Part shown: positions 34,073 to 42,729 of the stretch, piece by piece
Position numbering within the stretch: position 1 is the stretch's first letter
Layout: the number at the start of each line of letters is the position of its first letter
Origin: CAXMMR01 sp965198995
Lineage (GTDB): Bacteria > Pseudomonadota > Alphaproteobacteria > Acetobacterales > Acetobacteraceae
Assembly: GCA_965198995.1 (NCBI GenBank)
Contig: CBDAQG010000002.1
Coordinates: 558,001-622,000, forward strand
DNA length: 64,000 nucleotides
Reading direction: 5' to 3'
Translations under genes and position numbers: made by a program
Notes under the pieces: model-generated
Databases searched by the model: none
What the model was told of the DNA's origin: nothing
What the model saw: only the letters and a program-made list of their open reading frames with translations

Positions 34073-35349
34073 GCACGCCTGACACAGACGGCGCCGTCCG
34101 CCTGACCCATCTTCCCTCCGGGCTCATCGTCGTTACCGAGACGATGGATCGCGTCGAGACGGTCTCCTTCGGCGCCTACGTCGCCACCGGCACCCGCAAC
34201 GAGGCGCCGGCCGAGAACGGCGTCTCCCACTTCCTCGAGCACATGGCCTTCAAGGGCACATCCCGACGCTCCGCGATGCAGATCGCCGAGGCGGTTGAGA
34301 ACGTCGGCGGCCACATCAACGCCTACACGGCGCGCGAGCAGACCGCCTACTACGTCAAGATGCTCAAGGAAGATTTGGCCCTCGGCGCCGACATCATCGG
34401 CGACATCCTCAGCCACAGCCTCTTCGCCCCCGACGAGATCGAGCGCGAGCGCGGCGTGATCCTGCAGGAGATCGGCCAGGCAAATGATACCCCCGACGAC
34501 ATCATCTTCGACCACTTCCAGCAGACCGCCTTTCCCGGCCAGGCGATGGGCCGGCCGGTGCTCGGCACCGAGGCGATCATCAAGAGCCTCGATCGTGACA
34601 CCATCGCCGGCTACATGCGTCGCCACTACGGGCCCGGCAACGCGGTGATCGCGGCCGCCGGCGCGCTCACCCACGAGCAGGTGCTCGGCCTGGTCGACGC
34701 GCATTTCACCGATCTGCCCGAAGTCGCCCCGCACGTCGCCGAGACCGCGCGCTACGCCGGTGGCGAGTTCCGCGAGACGCGCGAGCTCGACCAGGTGCAC
34801 GTCGTGCTCGGCTTCCCCTCCGTCGCCTATGGCGATCCGGACTACTACCCCGTGCTGCTGCTCAGCACTCTGCTCGGTGGCGGGATGTCCTCGCGGCTGT
34901 TCCAGGAGGTGCGCGAGAAGCGCGGGCTGGTCTACTCGATCTACTCGTTCACCGCGCCGTTCCTCGATTCCGGCCTGTTCGGCATCTATGCCGGCACCGG
35001 CGAGGAGGAGGCCGAGGAGCTGATCCCCGTCACCCTGGAGGAGTTGCGCCGCGTGCAGTCCGGCGTCACCGTCGACGAGCTCCGCCGCGCCCGCGCCCAG
35101 GTCAAGGCCTCGCTGCTGATGTCGCTCGAGAGCACCGGCAGCCGCTGCGAAAGCCTGGCCCGCCAGCTCCAGGTGTTCGGCCGCATCGTTCCCGTGGCCG
35201 AGACCATCGCCAAGCTCGACCGCGTCACCATCGCCGACGTCGAGCGCGCCGCCGCGCGCCTGTTCCACGGTCGTCCGACCCTGGCGGCCATGGGTCCCGC
35301 CGGCCGCGTGCCCGGCCTGCCGTTGATCGCCGAGCGGCTCGCCGCATGA
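34069..35349 (+). CDS. M16-family zinc metallopeptidase (processing-peptidase-like)
   Basis: A 426-residue insulinase/MPP-beta-like peptidase. The inverted zinc motif HFLEH (within GVSHFLEHMAFKGTSRR) and the downstream Glu region are intact, so it should be active. Two-lobe M16 length. Resembles the bacterial relatives of mitochondrial processing peptidase beta. Linked by ATGA overlaps to thrC upstream and the pmbA/tldD gene downstream. Confidence 0.92.
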   Translation: MSTPDTDGAVRLTHLPSGLIVVTETMDRVETVSFGAYVATGTRNEAPAENGVSHFLEHMAFKGTSRRSAMQIAEAVENVGGHINAYTAREQTAYYVKMLKEDLALGADIIGDILSHSLFAPDEIERERGVILQEIGQANDTPDDIIFDHFQQTAFPGQAMGRPVLGTEAIIKSLDRDTIAGYMRRHYGPGNAVIAAAGALTHEQVLGLVDAHFTDLPEVAPHVAETARYAGGEFRETRELDQVHVVLGFPSVAYGDPDYYPVLLLSTLLGGGMSSRLFQEVREKRGLVYSIYSFTAPFLDSGLFGIYAGTGEEEAEELIPVTLEELRRVQSGVTVDELRRARAQVKASLLMSLESTGSRCESLARQLQVFGRIVPVAETIAKLDRVTIADVERAAARLFHGRPTLAAMGPAGRVPGLPLIAERLAA

Positions 35350-36674
35350 GCCTCGACCTTCTCACCGAGCTGCTCGACCGGGCGCGCGGCGCCGGTGCAG
35401 ACGCCGCCGACGCCGTGTTGCTGAGCGGCACCTCGCTCTCCATCCAGCGTCGCCTTGGCCGCACCGAGCATCTCGAGCGCGCCGAGGGCCGCGATCTCGG
35501 CCTGCGCGTGTTCGTCGGCCAACGCGCCGCCATGGTGTCGGCCAGCAGCGTCGACCCGGCGCAGTTCCGCGCCCTGGCCGAGCGCGCCGTCGCCATGGCC
35601 CAGGTTGTCCCCGAGGACCCGTATGGCGGCCTCGCCGAGCTCTGGGCGCCGCCCCAGGACGCCTCCCGCCTCGACCTCGCCGACACCGCCGAGCCGGACG
35701 CCTCGGCGCTCACCGCCCGCGCCGCCGAGGCTGAAGAGGCGGCGCTCGCGGTCGCCGGCATCACCAACTCCGAGGGCGCGGACGCCGGCTACAACCGCAC
35801 CGAGATCTATCTCGCCACCTCTGCCGGCTTCTCCGGCCACTACGTGCGCACCAGCCACTCCACCTCGGCCACTGCGCTCGCCGGCGCCGGCACCGACATG
35901 CAGCGCGATTACGACTACACCAGCGCCAGCCATCTCGCCGACCTCGACAGCCCGGCCACCATTGGCCGCAGCGCCGCCGAGCGCGCCCTTGCGCGGCTCA
36001 ACCCGTCGCGTCCCCGCACCGCCAAGCTGCCCGTCCTCTATGATCCGCGCGTCTCCTCCAGCCTGCTCGGCGCGCTGCTTGGCGCGATCAACGGCGCCGC
36101 CGTCGCCCGCGGCACCTCCTTCCTCAAGGAGCGCCTCGGTGATCAGTTGTTCTCGCCCGGCATCACAGTACGCGACGACCCGCATCGCCGCCGCGGCCTG
36201 CGCTCGCGACCGTTCGACGGCGAGGGCGTGCCGACCACGCCGCGTGCCCTGGTCGAGGACGGCCGGCTCACCACCTGGCTGCTCGACAGCCGCTCGGCCC
36301 GCCAGCTCGGCTTGCGCTCCACCGGCCACGCCGCCCGCGGCACCGGCGGGCCACCATCTCCCTCCGCCACCAACCTCTACCTCGAGCCCGGCGAACAGAC
36401 TCCCGCCGAGCTGATGGCCGACATCAAGGAGGGCCTTTACATCACCGAAATGATGGGCGGCGGCGTCAACGGCATCACCGGCGACTACAGCCGCGGCGCC
36501 AGCGGCTTCATGATCCGTGACGGCGCGCTCGCCGAGCCGGTAGCCGAGATCACCGTCGCCGGACACATCCTCGAGCTCTTCCGCACCCTTCGCCCGGCCA
36601 ACGACCTGCGCTTCCGCCGCGGCACCGATGCGCCGACCGTACGGGTCGAAGGCCTCACGATGGCCGGCGCCTGA
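35346..36674 (+). CDS. PmbA/TldD-family metallopeptidase-like protein
   Basis: A 442-residue protein of the TldD/PmbA (TldE) family. It lacks the HExxxH zinc motif of TldD itself, so the PmbA/TldE-like role is favoured. Family marks include GLRVFVGQRAAMVSAS, EGVPTTPRALVEDGRL and MMGGGVNGITGDYSRGASGF. TldD/TldE complexes degrade unfolded peptides and mature microcin-type peptides. It is the last gene of the thrC-M16 run; a repeat element begins 9 bases after the stop. Confidence 0.9.
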   Translation: MSLDLLTELLDRARGAGADAADAVLLSGTSLSIQRRLGRTEHLERAEGRDLGLRVFVGQRAAMVSASSVDPAQFRALAERAVAMAQVVPEDPYGGLAELWAPPQDASRLDLADTAEPDASALTARAAEAEEAALAVAGITNSEGADAGYNRTEIYLATSAGFSGHYVRTSHSTSATALAGAGTDMQRDYDYTSASHLADLDSPATIGRSAAERALARLNPSRPRTAKLPVLYDPRVSSSLLGALLGAINGAAVARGTSFLKERLGDQLFSPGITVRDDPHRRRGLRSRPFDGEGVPTTPRALVEDGRLTTWLLDSRSARQLGLRSTGHAARGTGGPPSPSATNLYLEPGEQTPAELMADIKEGLYITEMMGGGVNGITGDYSRGASGFMIRDGALAEPVAEITVAGHILELFRTLRPANDLRFRRGTDAPTVRVEGLTMAGA

Positions 36675-36682
36675 CAGGGGAG

Positions 36683-36734
36683 TAAAGGCCAGGGCGCTGC
36701 CCTGGACCCGCTGGGGCTCTAGGCCCCAGACCCC
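36683..36734 (+). repeat. REP-like palindromic element, locus 1 (single unit)
   Basis: Two hairpins in a row: CCAGGGC-GCT-GCCCTGG (36689-36705), a GACCCG linker, then CTGGGGC-TCTAG-GCCCCAG (36711-36729) and ACCCC. It lies just downstream of the pmbA/tldD stop. The same layout recurs at seven more places listed below. Unlike those with a second inverted unit, only one unit is visible here. The rest of the gap to 36818 shows nothing else. Confidence 0.8.
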
Positions 36735-36818
36735 AATTTCAAGTGACGTTCTGCGCTCCGATGCTTTGAGGCCGAGCGCTTCCCATATGTCACGGTAGAC
36801 AAATTCGGGTTTGCTTCC

Positions 36819-37751
36819 ATGCGCCGCCTGCTTGCCACCACCTTGTTGGCCATCGCGATCATCCTCGCCCCCGGCGTCGGCTATGCCCGCGTCGGCTCCG
36901 GCGCCTCGTTTGGTAGCCGCGGCCTGCGCACCTACGTGGCGCCCCCAACCACCAGCGTCTCACCCTTCACCGCCCGGCCGATCCAGCGCAGCCTGACCGC
37001 GCCTGCGCCAGCCTTTGCCTCGCCCGGCACGGCGCCATCCTATGGTTACGGCCGCCGCTCCGCCTTCAGCTCTGGCCTGCTCGGCGGGCTGCTTGGCGCC
37101 GGCATCGGCGGCCTGCTGTTCGGCGGCGGCTTGTTCAACGGTCTGCACGGCGGCGGCAGCCTCATCGGCCTGCTGATCCAACTGGCACTGCTCTATTTCG
37201 TCGGACGCTGGCTTTACCGCCGCTACGTCGCCGGCGGCGCCCGCCCGGTCTTCGCCGGCCTTCCCACCGGCTCCCCCGCGGCAAACCGGTTTGCCGCCAG
37301 CGGTAGCGGCGGCTACGCCGGCGCCTCATCGCCGGCCCGCAACTCGCTGGCGCTGAGCCGGCAGGATTACGACGCCTTCTCCAGCCTGCTGCAGGAAATG
37401 CAATCCGCCTGGAGCCATGCCGACCTGCCCCGCCTGCAACACGTCGCAACGCCGGAGATGGTCAGCTACTTCGCCGAGCAGCTTGCCGAGCAGGCCAGCC
37501 GCGGCATACGAAACACCGTCAGCGACGTCCGCCTGGAAAAGGGCGAGCTTAGCGAGTCCTGGTCCGAGGCTCGCCGCGACTACGCCACGGTCGCCATGCG
37601 CTTCTCCGCCATCGACGTGACCCGCGACCGCGGCGGCCGCGTCATCGACGGCAGCGACGTCGAGCACGTAACGACCAGCGAGCTGTGGACCTTCGTCAGG
37701 TCGCGTGGCGACGGCAACTGGCTCCTGAGCGCCATCCAGCAGCTAGGTTAA
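36819..37751 (+). CDS. Tim44-like domain membrane protein
   Basis: A 310-residue protein. A signal-like start (LLATTLLAIAIILAPGVGYA) is followed by a Ser/Pro/Ala-rich stretch, a Gly-rich segment (GLLGGLLGAGIGGLLFGGG), a membrane helix (GLLIQLALLYFVGRWLY) and, from about residue 175, a Tim44-like domain ending WTFVRSRGDGNWLLSAIQQ. Bacterial Tim44-like proteins are membrane-associated with unclear roles. The stop TAA runs directly into the next repeat element. Confidence 0.85.
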   Translation: MRRLLATTLLAIAIILAPGVGYARVGSGASFGSRGLRTYVAPPTTSVSPFTARPIQRSLTAPAPAFASPGTAPSYGYGRRSAFSSGLLGGLLGAGIGGLLFGGGLFNGLHGGGSLIGLLIQLALLYFVGRWLYRRYVAGGARPVFAGLPTGSPAANRFAASGSGGYAGASSPARNSLALSRQDYDAFSSLLQEMQSAWSHADLPRLQHVATPEMVSYFAEQLAEQASRGIRNTVSDVRLEKGELSESWSEARRDYATVAMRFSAIDVTRDRGGRVIDGSDVEHVTTSELWTFVRSRGDGNWLLSAIQQLG

Positions 37752-37980
37752 GGCAAGGCTAGGCTCTGCCCTTGACCCGTCACGCGTCAGCATGCATCCG
37801 CGCAACGGTTGCGACGCCCCCAGACCCGCATCCATTAGGGTGCGCGTCGCTCTTCACGCGCTTGGCGACGCCATTCAACCCTGCTTCCAAGGCTCGGACC
37901 TCGCCGTGGGATCATGGATAAGGAATGGATTTTAAAGGCTTTGCCTTTAGTGCGGTCCAGGGGCGAAGCCCCTGGCCTTC
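37749..37980. repeat. REPIN-like element, locus 2, between convergent genes
   Basis: The left end, AAGGCAAGGCTAGGCTCTGCC then CTTGACCC, starts at the TAA stop of the Tim44-like gene. The right end, read on the minus strand, is AAGGCCAGGGGCTTCGCCCC then TGGACC and starts five bases after the diacylglycerol-kinase stop. The right hairpin CCAGGGGC-GAA-GCCCCTGG spans 37957-37975, and AAAGGC-TTT-GCCTTT lies at 37934-37948. The phrase CCCCCAGACCCGCATCC is shared with locus 6. So two inverted units face two convergent genes. Confidence 0.8.
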
Positions 37981-37984
37981 CGTC

Positions 37985-38851
37985 TCATCCAGTCACAATA
38001 GCAATTGGCCCCGCGGCGTTGCGCACCACCAGCGGCGTCACTCCGGCCGCATCGCCGTCGCTCTGCGCCGGTAGCGTGCTCTCAATGACGACCTCCGCAT
38101 CCGCGCGCAGCAGCAGGATGCCCGGTGCATGCGGCAGCAGGTTCAGCGGCAGCGCGGCTCCATACATCAGCGCCGAAATCGGTCCGCGATGGCCGAACAA
38201 CGCGACGCTGAAGCCTGGCAGCTCCGGCCGCGCCGCCGGCGCCAGCGTGTAGCGCCCGCCATAGAGGCGGCCCTTGCTGACGATCACGCTGCCCGCCTCG
38301 GCCGCCACGCCGTCGATCAGGATGCGCACCGGCGCATAGTCGTAGCGCGCCAACTCGCGCAGCGTCTGCACCACGTAGGCGCCGCGTCCGAGCGCCCGCT
38401 TCAGCGGGAACGACAATCGATGCACCACCTGCGCGTCAAGCCCCACGCCCAGCATCTGCACGAACAGCCGCTCGCCCTCCGCCCCGCGAGCGATCCCGGG
38501 CCACAGCGGCAGCGTGCGCCCGAACGCCAGCGCCTTGGCCACCGCGGCCGGCGCGAACGGCAGCGCCAGCTCGTGCGCCAGCACGTTCGCCGTGCCGATC
38601 GGGATGACCCCGAGCGAGACCGCGCTGCCGACGAGCCCGTTGGCCACCTCGGCGATCGTGCCGTCTCCGCCGGCTGCCACGATCATCCGCGCGCCCTGTT
38701 GCGCCGCCTCGCGCGCCAGCTCGATGGCATGTCCCGCATGCGTCGTCTCGGCCAGCTCGATCCGCATGCCGCTGGCGATCAGCACATCGAGCACGCGCCA
38801 CAGCGCATGGCCGCGCCGGCGCCCGGCTGTGGGATTGTAGATCACGATCAT
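37985..38851 (-). CDS. Diacylglycerol kinase/lipid kinase family protein
   Basis: A 288-residue DAGK-catalytic-domain protein. VIYNPTAGRRRG begins the fold, and AAGGDGTIAEVANGL is the nucleotide-binding GGDGT motif, followed by GVIPIGTANVLAHEL. It is of the YegS/DgkB-like type that phosphorylates diacylglycerol or other lipids; a sphingosine-kinase-like role cannot be excluded. Only a partial C-terminal domain is recognisable. Confidence 0.87.
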   Translation of the reverse strand: MIVIYNPTAGRRRGHALWRVLDVLIASGMRIELAETTHAGHAIELAREAAQQGARMIVAAGGDGTIAEVANGLVGSAVSLGVIPIGTANVLAHELALPFAPAAVAKALAFGRTLPLWPGIARGAEGERLFVQMLGVGLDAQVVHRLSFPLKRALGRGAYVVQTLRELARYDYAPVRILIDGVAAEAGSVIVSKGRLYGGRYTLAPAARPELPGFSVALFGHRGPISALMYGAALPLNLLPHAPGILLLRADAEVVIESTLPAQSDGDAAGVTPLVVRNAAGPIAIVTG

Positions 38852-38993
38852 GCCGGCTCGTGCGGCGGGCGAAAGGGCAGGGACAAGACCGTGTCACATA
38901 CCCGACCTCGATGACAAAGTAATGACTAAATCAAGACAATCCAACTATCTTGCACGCCACCTCTGACTCTGCTGCTCGTCATCCAATCTTCAT

Positions 38994-39008
38994 TCACGCG
39001 ACGCGTGA
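38994..39008. promoter_or_regulatory. Perfect 7-bp inverted repeat, candidate operator
   Basis: TCACGCG-A-CGCGTGA is a perfect palindrome with one central base, 52 bases before the LpxH-like start, in the 209-base divergent gap. The gap's left half (38915-38960) is clearly AT-richer than the surroundings. It looks like a transcription-factor site; the factor is unknown. Confidence 0.4.
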
Positions 39009-39060
39009 GACTTGATGTCAGGTGCCGCCTGAGACGAACGCAGAAGTAAAGAGAGCCGGC

Positions 39061-39891
39061 ATGACGGCAAGCCCACTCACGGCTTCGATGCGCTACCGGA
39101 CAGTCTTTGTCTCCGACGTGCATCTCGGCGCCCGCGGCTGCCACGCCGACTTCCTCGCCGATTTCCTCGCCAGCATGGCCGCCGAGCGGATCTTCCTGGT
39201 CGGCGACATCATTGACGGCTGGCGGCTGCGCAAATCGTGGTTCTGGGACGAGCACCACGATGCGGTCATCCGCCAGCTGCTGCGCCACGCCCAGTCCGGC
39301 GCCGACATCACCTACATCCCCGGCAACCACGACGAGATGTTCCGCGCCTGGCTGCCGATGGAAATCGCCGGCATTCACCTCGCCGAGCAGGCCGAGCACG
39401 TCACCGCCGACGGGCGTCGCCTGCTCGTCATCCACGGCGACAGCTTCGACAGCGTGGTGCGCTACGCCAAGTTCCTCGCCCTGCTGGGCGACGGCGCCTA
39501 CACCCTGGCGCTGGCGCTGAACCGCTGGTTCAACTCCATCCGTCGCCGGCTCGGCTATCCATACTGGTCGCTGTCGGCCTGGCTGAAGCGGCAAGTCAAA
39601 GGCGCGGTCAAGGCCATCGACCGCTTCGAGGTGGCGCTCGCCGACGAGGCCCGCAGACGCGGCTTTGACGGCGTCGTCTGCGGCCACATCCACCATGCCG
39701 AGATGCGGGTGGTCAACGGCATTGAGTACCTGAACGACGGCGACTGGGTCGAGAGCTGCACCGCCCTGGTCGAGCACCACGATGGCCGGCTCGAACTGAT
39801 CGACTGGGCGGCGCTGAACCGCCTGTCCTTCCTGCCGCCGCGTAACGCGCCGGTCGACAAGCCGCCGGCAAGGCACCCTCAACCTGCCTGA
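39061..39891 (+). CDS. UDP-2,3-diacylglucosamine diphosphatase-like metallophosphoesterase
   Basis: A 276-residue calcineurin-like phosphoesterase. Metal motifs are in order: SDVHLG, GDIIDGW, GNHDE, HGDSFD and CGHIHHAE. This matches the LpxH/LpxH2-like group that cleaves UDP-diacylglucosamine in lipid A synthesis. ATG 39061 is chosen; ATG 39088 (MRYRTVFVSD) would also keep all motifs, and an earlier in-frame ATG at 39022 is possible. The following GT4 overlaps or abuts it, a recurrent pairing. Confidence 0.85.
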   Translation: MTASPLTASMRYRTVFVSDVHLGARGCHADFLADFLASMAAERIFLVGDIIDGWRLRKSWFWDEHHDAVIRQLLRHAQSGADITYIPGNHDEMFRAWLPMEIAGIHLAEQAEHVTADGRRLLVIHGDSFDSVVRYAKFLALLGDGAYTLALALNRWFNSIRRRLGYPYWSLSAWLKRQVKGAVKAIDRFEVALADEARRRGFDGVVCGHIHHAEMRVVNGIEYLNDGDWVESCTALVEHHDGRLELIDWAALNRLSFLPPRNAPVDKPPARHPQPA

Positions 39892-39973
39892 GGGCGTCGC
39901 CTCGCCGGCGGGGGTTCGCCTCGCCCGTATCCTCATCGTCTCGGACGCCTGGCAGCCCCAGGTCAACGGGGTC

Positions 39974-40960
39974 GTGCGCACCCTCGCCACGGTCCAGCGC
40001 GAGCTCACCGCACTCGGCCACCAGGTCGAGGTCATCGGGCCGGACCGCTTCCGCACCGTGCCGTGCCCGACCTATCCGGACATCCGCCTCTCGCTGCTGC
40101 CCGCCCGCCGCCTCGCCCGCCTCGTCGACGCCTTCCGGCCCGACGCCCTGCACATCGCAACCGAGGGTCCGCTAGGGCTGGCCGCCCGCCGGCTATGCCG
40201 CCGCCGCGGCTGGCACTTCACCACCGCCTTCCACACCCGCTTCCCGGAATATCTGCACGCCCGCATCAGGCTGCCGCTGGCGCTCAGCTACGCCTGGATG
40301 CGCCGCTTCCACGCCGCCGGCAGTGGCATGATGGTGGCAACCCAGAGCCTGCGCGACGAACTCGTCGCGCGCCGCTTCAGCCACGTTTGCGCCTGGACCC
40401 GCGGCGTGGATCTCGACCTCTTCACCCCCGCCGCGCCCGAGCCATGGCAGGGCCTCGCGCGCCCCGTCTTCGCCTGCATCGGCCGGGTCGCGGTCGAGAA
40501 GAACATCGGCGCCTTCCTTGCGCTCGACCTGCCGGGCAGCAAGGTGGTCGTCGGCGACGGCCCCGCCCGCCCCGCCCTGCAGCGCGCCCATCCCGAGGTG
40601 CTGTTCACCGGCGCCCGCTACGGCGCCGAGCTCGCCCGCTCCTTCGCCGGCGCCGACGTCTTCGTCTTCCCCTCGCGCACCGACACCTTCGGCCTGGTCA
40701 TTCTCGAAAGCCTCGCCAGCGGCACCCCGGTTGCCGCCTTCAACGTCACCGGGCCGAAGGACGTGCTGCTCGCCGGCAGCCCGGCCATCGGCGCCGTCGA
40801 CACCGATCTGCGCCGCGCCGCCTTGGCCGCCCTCGCCGAGGGGGAACGCAAAGCCTGCCGCCGCTACGCCGAGCGCTTCTCGTGGCTGGCCTGCGCGCAG
40901 ATGTTCCTCGACAATCTCGTCCCGCTCGCCGGCGAGCCGGCGATGAGCAAGAGCGGTTGA
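39974..40960 (+). CDS. GT4-family glycosyltransferase (true start probably further upstream)
   Basis: From the first canonical start (GTG 39974) the product is 328 residues with the GT-B motif FPSRTDTFGLVILESLASGT. The conserved N-terminal beta strand and loop of this group (RILIVSDAWQPQVNGV) lies upstream in the same frame, at 39926-39973, where no ATG, GTG or TTG occurs. The only alternative in frame is CTG at 39884, which would overlap the LpxH-like stop. It resembles mannosyl/galactosyl transferases acting on lipids. It is very probably co-transcribed with the upstream gene. Confidence 0.82.
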   Translation: MRTLATVQRELTALGHQVEVIGPDRFRTVPCPTYPDIRLSLLPARRLARLVDAFRPDALHIATEGPLGLAARRLCRRRGWHFTTAFHTRFPEYLHARIRLPLALSYAWMRRFHAAGSGMMVATQSLRDELVARRFSHVCAWTRGVDLDLFTPAAPEPWQGLARPVFACIGRVAVEKNIGAFLALDLPGSKVVVGDGPARPALQRAHPEVLFTGARYGAELARSFAGADVFVFPSRTDTFGLVILESLASGTPVAAFNVTGPKDVLLAGSPAIGAVDTDLRRAALAALAEGERKACRRYAERFSWLACAQMFLDNLVPLAGEPAMSKSG

Positions 40961-40996
40961 GCAATGCCAGCCTGAGTGCGGTCGTACCGCGATCAA

Positions 40997-41238
40997 GCCA
41001 AGGCAAGGGGCTTTGCCCCTTGACCCCACCAAAGCCTAGGCTTTGGAAACATTGACTTAAGGGACTGTGGTCCAGGCTGCCGGACAGCGATCGGCGCAGC
41101 CACTTTACAGGCTGCGCAAGCCGAACAGCCCCGCTGAAAGCCGCTCCTGACTGCGTGGGGGTCTGGGATATCAAGCCCTGACGGGCGACTGCGCATGATA
41201 GGTCGCGGGCTCACGGAGGGAGAGCCCTCGCCTTGCTT
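40997..41238. repeat. REPIN-like element, locus 3, between convergent genes
   Basis: It starts AAGGGGC-TTT-GCCCCTT then GACCCC, followed by CCAAAGCC-TA-GGCTTTGG (41028-41045). GGGGGTCTGGG near 41157 is the inverse of the CCCAGACCCCC phrase in other copies. The right end GAGCCCTCGCCTTGCTTG, read on the minus strand, begins CAAGCAAGGCGAGGGCTC and mirrors the left end CAAGCCAAGGCAAGGGGCT. It lies between the convergent GT4 and PL22-like genes. The first 53 bases are nearly identical to locus 4. Confidence 0.75.
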
Positions 41239-41257
41239 GAACAGGATCCCCCGCTCG

Positions 41258-42466
41258 TCAGCCTGGATAATTCACCTGCACAGCGACCACGCGGCCGGGG
41301 CTGCCGGCGCCGTCGTGCTCGTAGTCATTATAGATGATGTACTGCCCGTCCGGCGTGAAATGCGGATGCGGGTGCCACGGGTGGTGCAGCGCGGCATGGC
41401 TTCGCGCCAGCCAGGAGCGCCTGCCGCTCCGCATGTCCACAAGCACCACGTCCGAGATCGTCCTGCCGTCCGGCTCAAGCCGGGCGCCATGCGCCACCGT
41501 CGTGTCGACGACCGCCCAGCGGCCATCACGGCTGACGTTGCAGTGCCAGTCATAGTCGGAGGCTGAGACAAGCCCCGTGCGCCCGGCCACCGCGTCAACG
41601 AAATACAGCCCGCGCGGACGACCCTTGCTCGCCGGAAACGCCACGACCAACGCTCCGGCGCGGTGGAAGGCCCATCGCTCATGGCCGACGATCAGGTCGC
41701 CCATCTCCCCTTTTTCATCCCAAAGCCGCCGCGGTGGCCCGGCCGACGCCACCCTGTGCACGCCCCACACCCGGTCGAGCGTCTTGCTGATGTCGCCCTC
41801 ACGCGCGAAGCCGACCCATCGCTCGTCATACGGGCAATATTGCTGGTGGTCGGCAAAGAACGGCTCGGCAGCGACCGCCACGCTGGCGCCTGTCCTGACG
41901 TCGAGCTCGAGGAAGCGTGCCGTCTGCACCGCCTTGTCCACGCCCAGCGTGTCGACGGCGTAAAGCACCTTATCGCCGGCGTGATTGACCGAGAGCAGCT
42001 CCTCGACGATCTGGGTCGGCGCCAACTGGATCTCGGCGTGCCGTTGCTCGCCACCCGCGAACCCGTCGACCGACGCGATGCGCAGCCCGGCATCCGTAAA
42101 GAACAGCCGACCAGTCTCCGCCGCGATGTCATAGTACATGTTCCTGACGTCGGTCCGCGCAATCAGCCGCGAGTGCCCGGCCTTAAAATCCCACTCGCTG
42201 TAGCTGACGGCGTGCCCCTCCCGCTGCGCGATGACGGGACGAGGCTGGGCCGTCAGGAAGCCGTTATTGTGCGGGTAGGTGAAGTAGGTGTTTGGCGGAC
42301 CGACCCATTGCTGTCCCGCGACCTGCCCGGCGGCCTCGGCGCTGGCCAGCGTGTTCTCAGCACCGTCCGGCGACGTCGAGGCCTCCAGACGCTCGCAGGT
42401 GGCCGCAGCCACGGAGGCGGCCATGGACGCGGCCATCGCTGCAAGAACGTCCCGCCGTTTCGTCAT
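41258..42466 (-). CDS. Oligogalacturonate lyase-like beta-propeller protein (PL22-like), Tat-type signal
   Basis: A 402-residue protein. The N-terminus MTKRRDVLAAMAASMAAS looks like a twin-arginine signal. The body has propeller-type repeats and ends with HHPWHPHPHFTPDGQYIIYN, a histidine-rich motif typical of oligogalacturonate lyases (PL22). Such enzymes cleave unsaturated digalacturonate. No other pectin-degradation gene is visible in the window, so the substrate is uncertain. The ATG at 42466 places the twin Arg at residues 4-5; the longer frame upstream is not convincing. Confidence 0.7.
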   Translation of the reverse strand: MTKRRDVLAAMAASMAASVAAATCERLEASTSPDGAENTLASAEAAGQVAGQQWVGPPNTYFTYPHNNGFLTAQPRPVIAQREGHAVSYSEWDFKAGHSRLIARTDVRNMYYDIAAETGRLFFTDAGLRIASVDGFAGGEQRHAEIQLAPTQIVEELLSVNHAGDKVLYAVDTLGVDKAVQTARFLELDVRTGASVAVAAEPFFADHQQYCPYDERWVGFAREGDISKTLDRVWGVHRVASAGPPRRLWDEKGEMGDLIVGHERWAFHRAGALVVAFPASKGRPRGLYFVDAVAGRTGLVSASDYDWHCNVSRDGRWAVVDTTVAHGARLEPDGRTISDVVLVDMRSGRRSWLARSHAALHHPWHPHPHFTPDGQYIIYNDYEHDGAGSPGRVVAVQVNYPG

Positions 42467-42676
42467 CACCACCCACCTCGCCGATCCGGACGGCAAGCGG
42501 CTTTGCTCGCCGCCGCCGGTTGCAAGCACCAGCCTCAGAGGCTGACACGGTTGTCGTCCCGACTTCCAGCGCTTTCGTGCCCGGCCGGGACGGACCGGCA
42601 TGGCCTGGCCGCCACATCGCATCAGCGCAGGCCGGCGAAGCTGAACCGGCCCCGCTACTGAGCCTCTTGTTAACGT

Positions 42677-42704
42677 TTGCTCAATAGTTCGCGCGCACTA
42701 TTCA
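42677..42704 (+). promoter_or_regulatory. Candidate promoter of the diguanylate cyclase gene
   Basis: TTGCTC (42677-42682) and TATTCA (42699-42704) are 16 bases apart, 25 bases before the TTG start, in an AT-rich island of the 263-base divergent gap. By-eye match. Confidence 0.35.
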
Positions 42705-42729
42705 ACAGACCTTCCACACGAGTGAAGTC

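Noticed and set aside
34986..36566. Long Gly/Ala/Arg-rich minus-strand reading frame opposite the M16 and pmbA/tldD genes
   Set aside because: Low-complexity composition, no motif, and fully covered by two well-supported genes.
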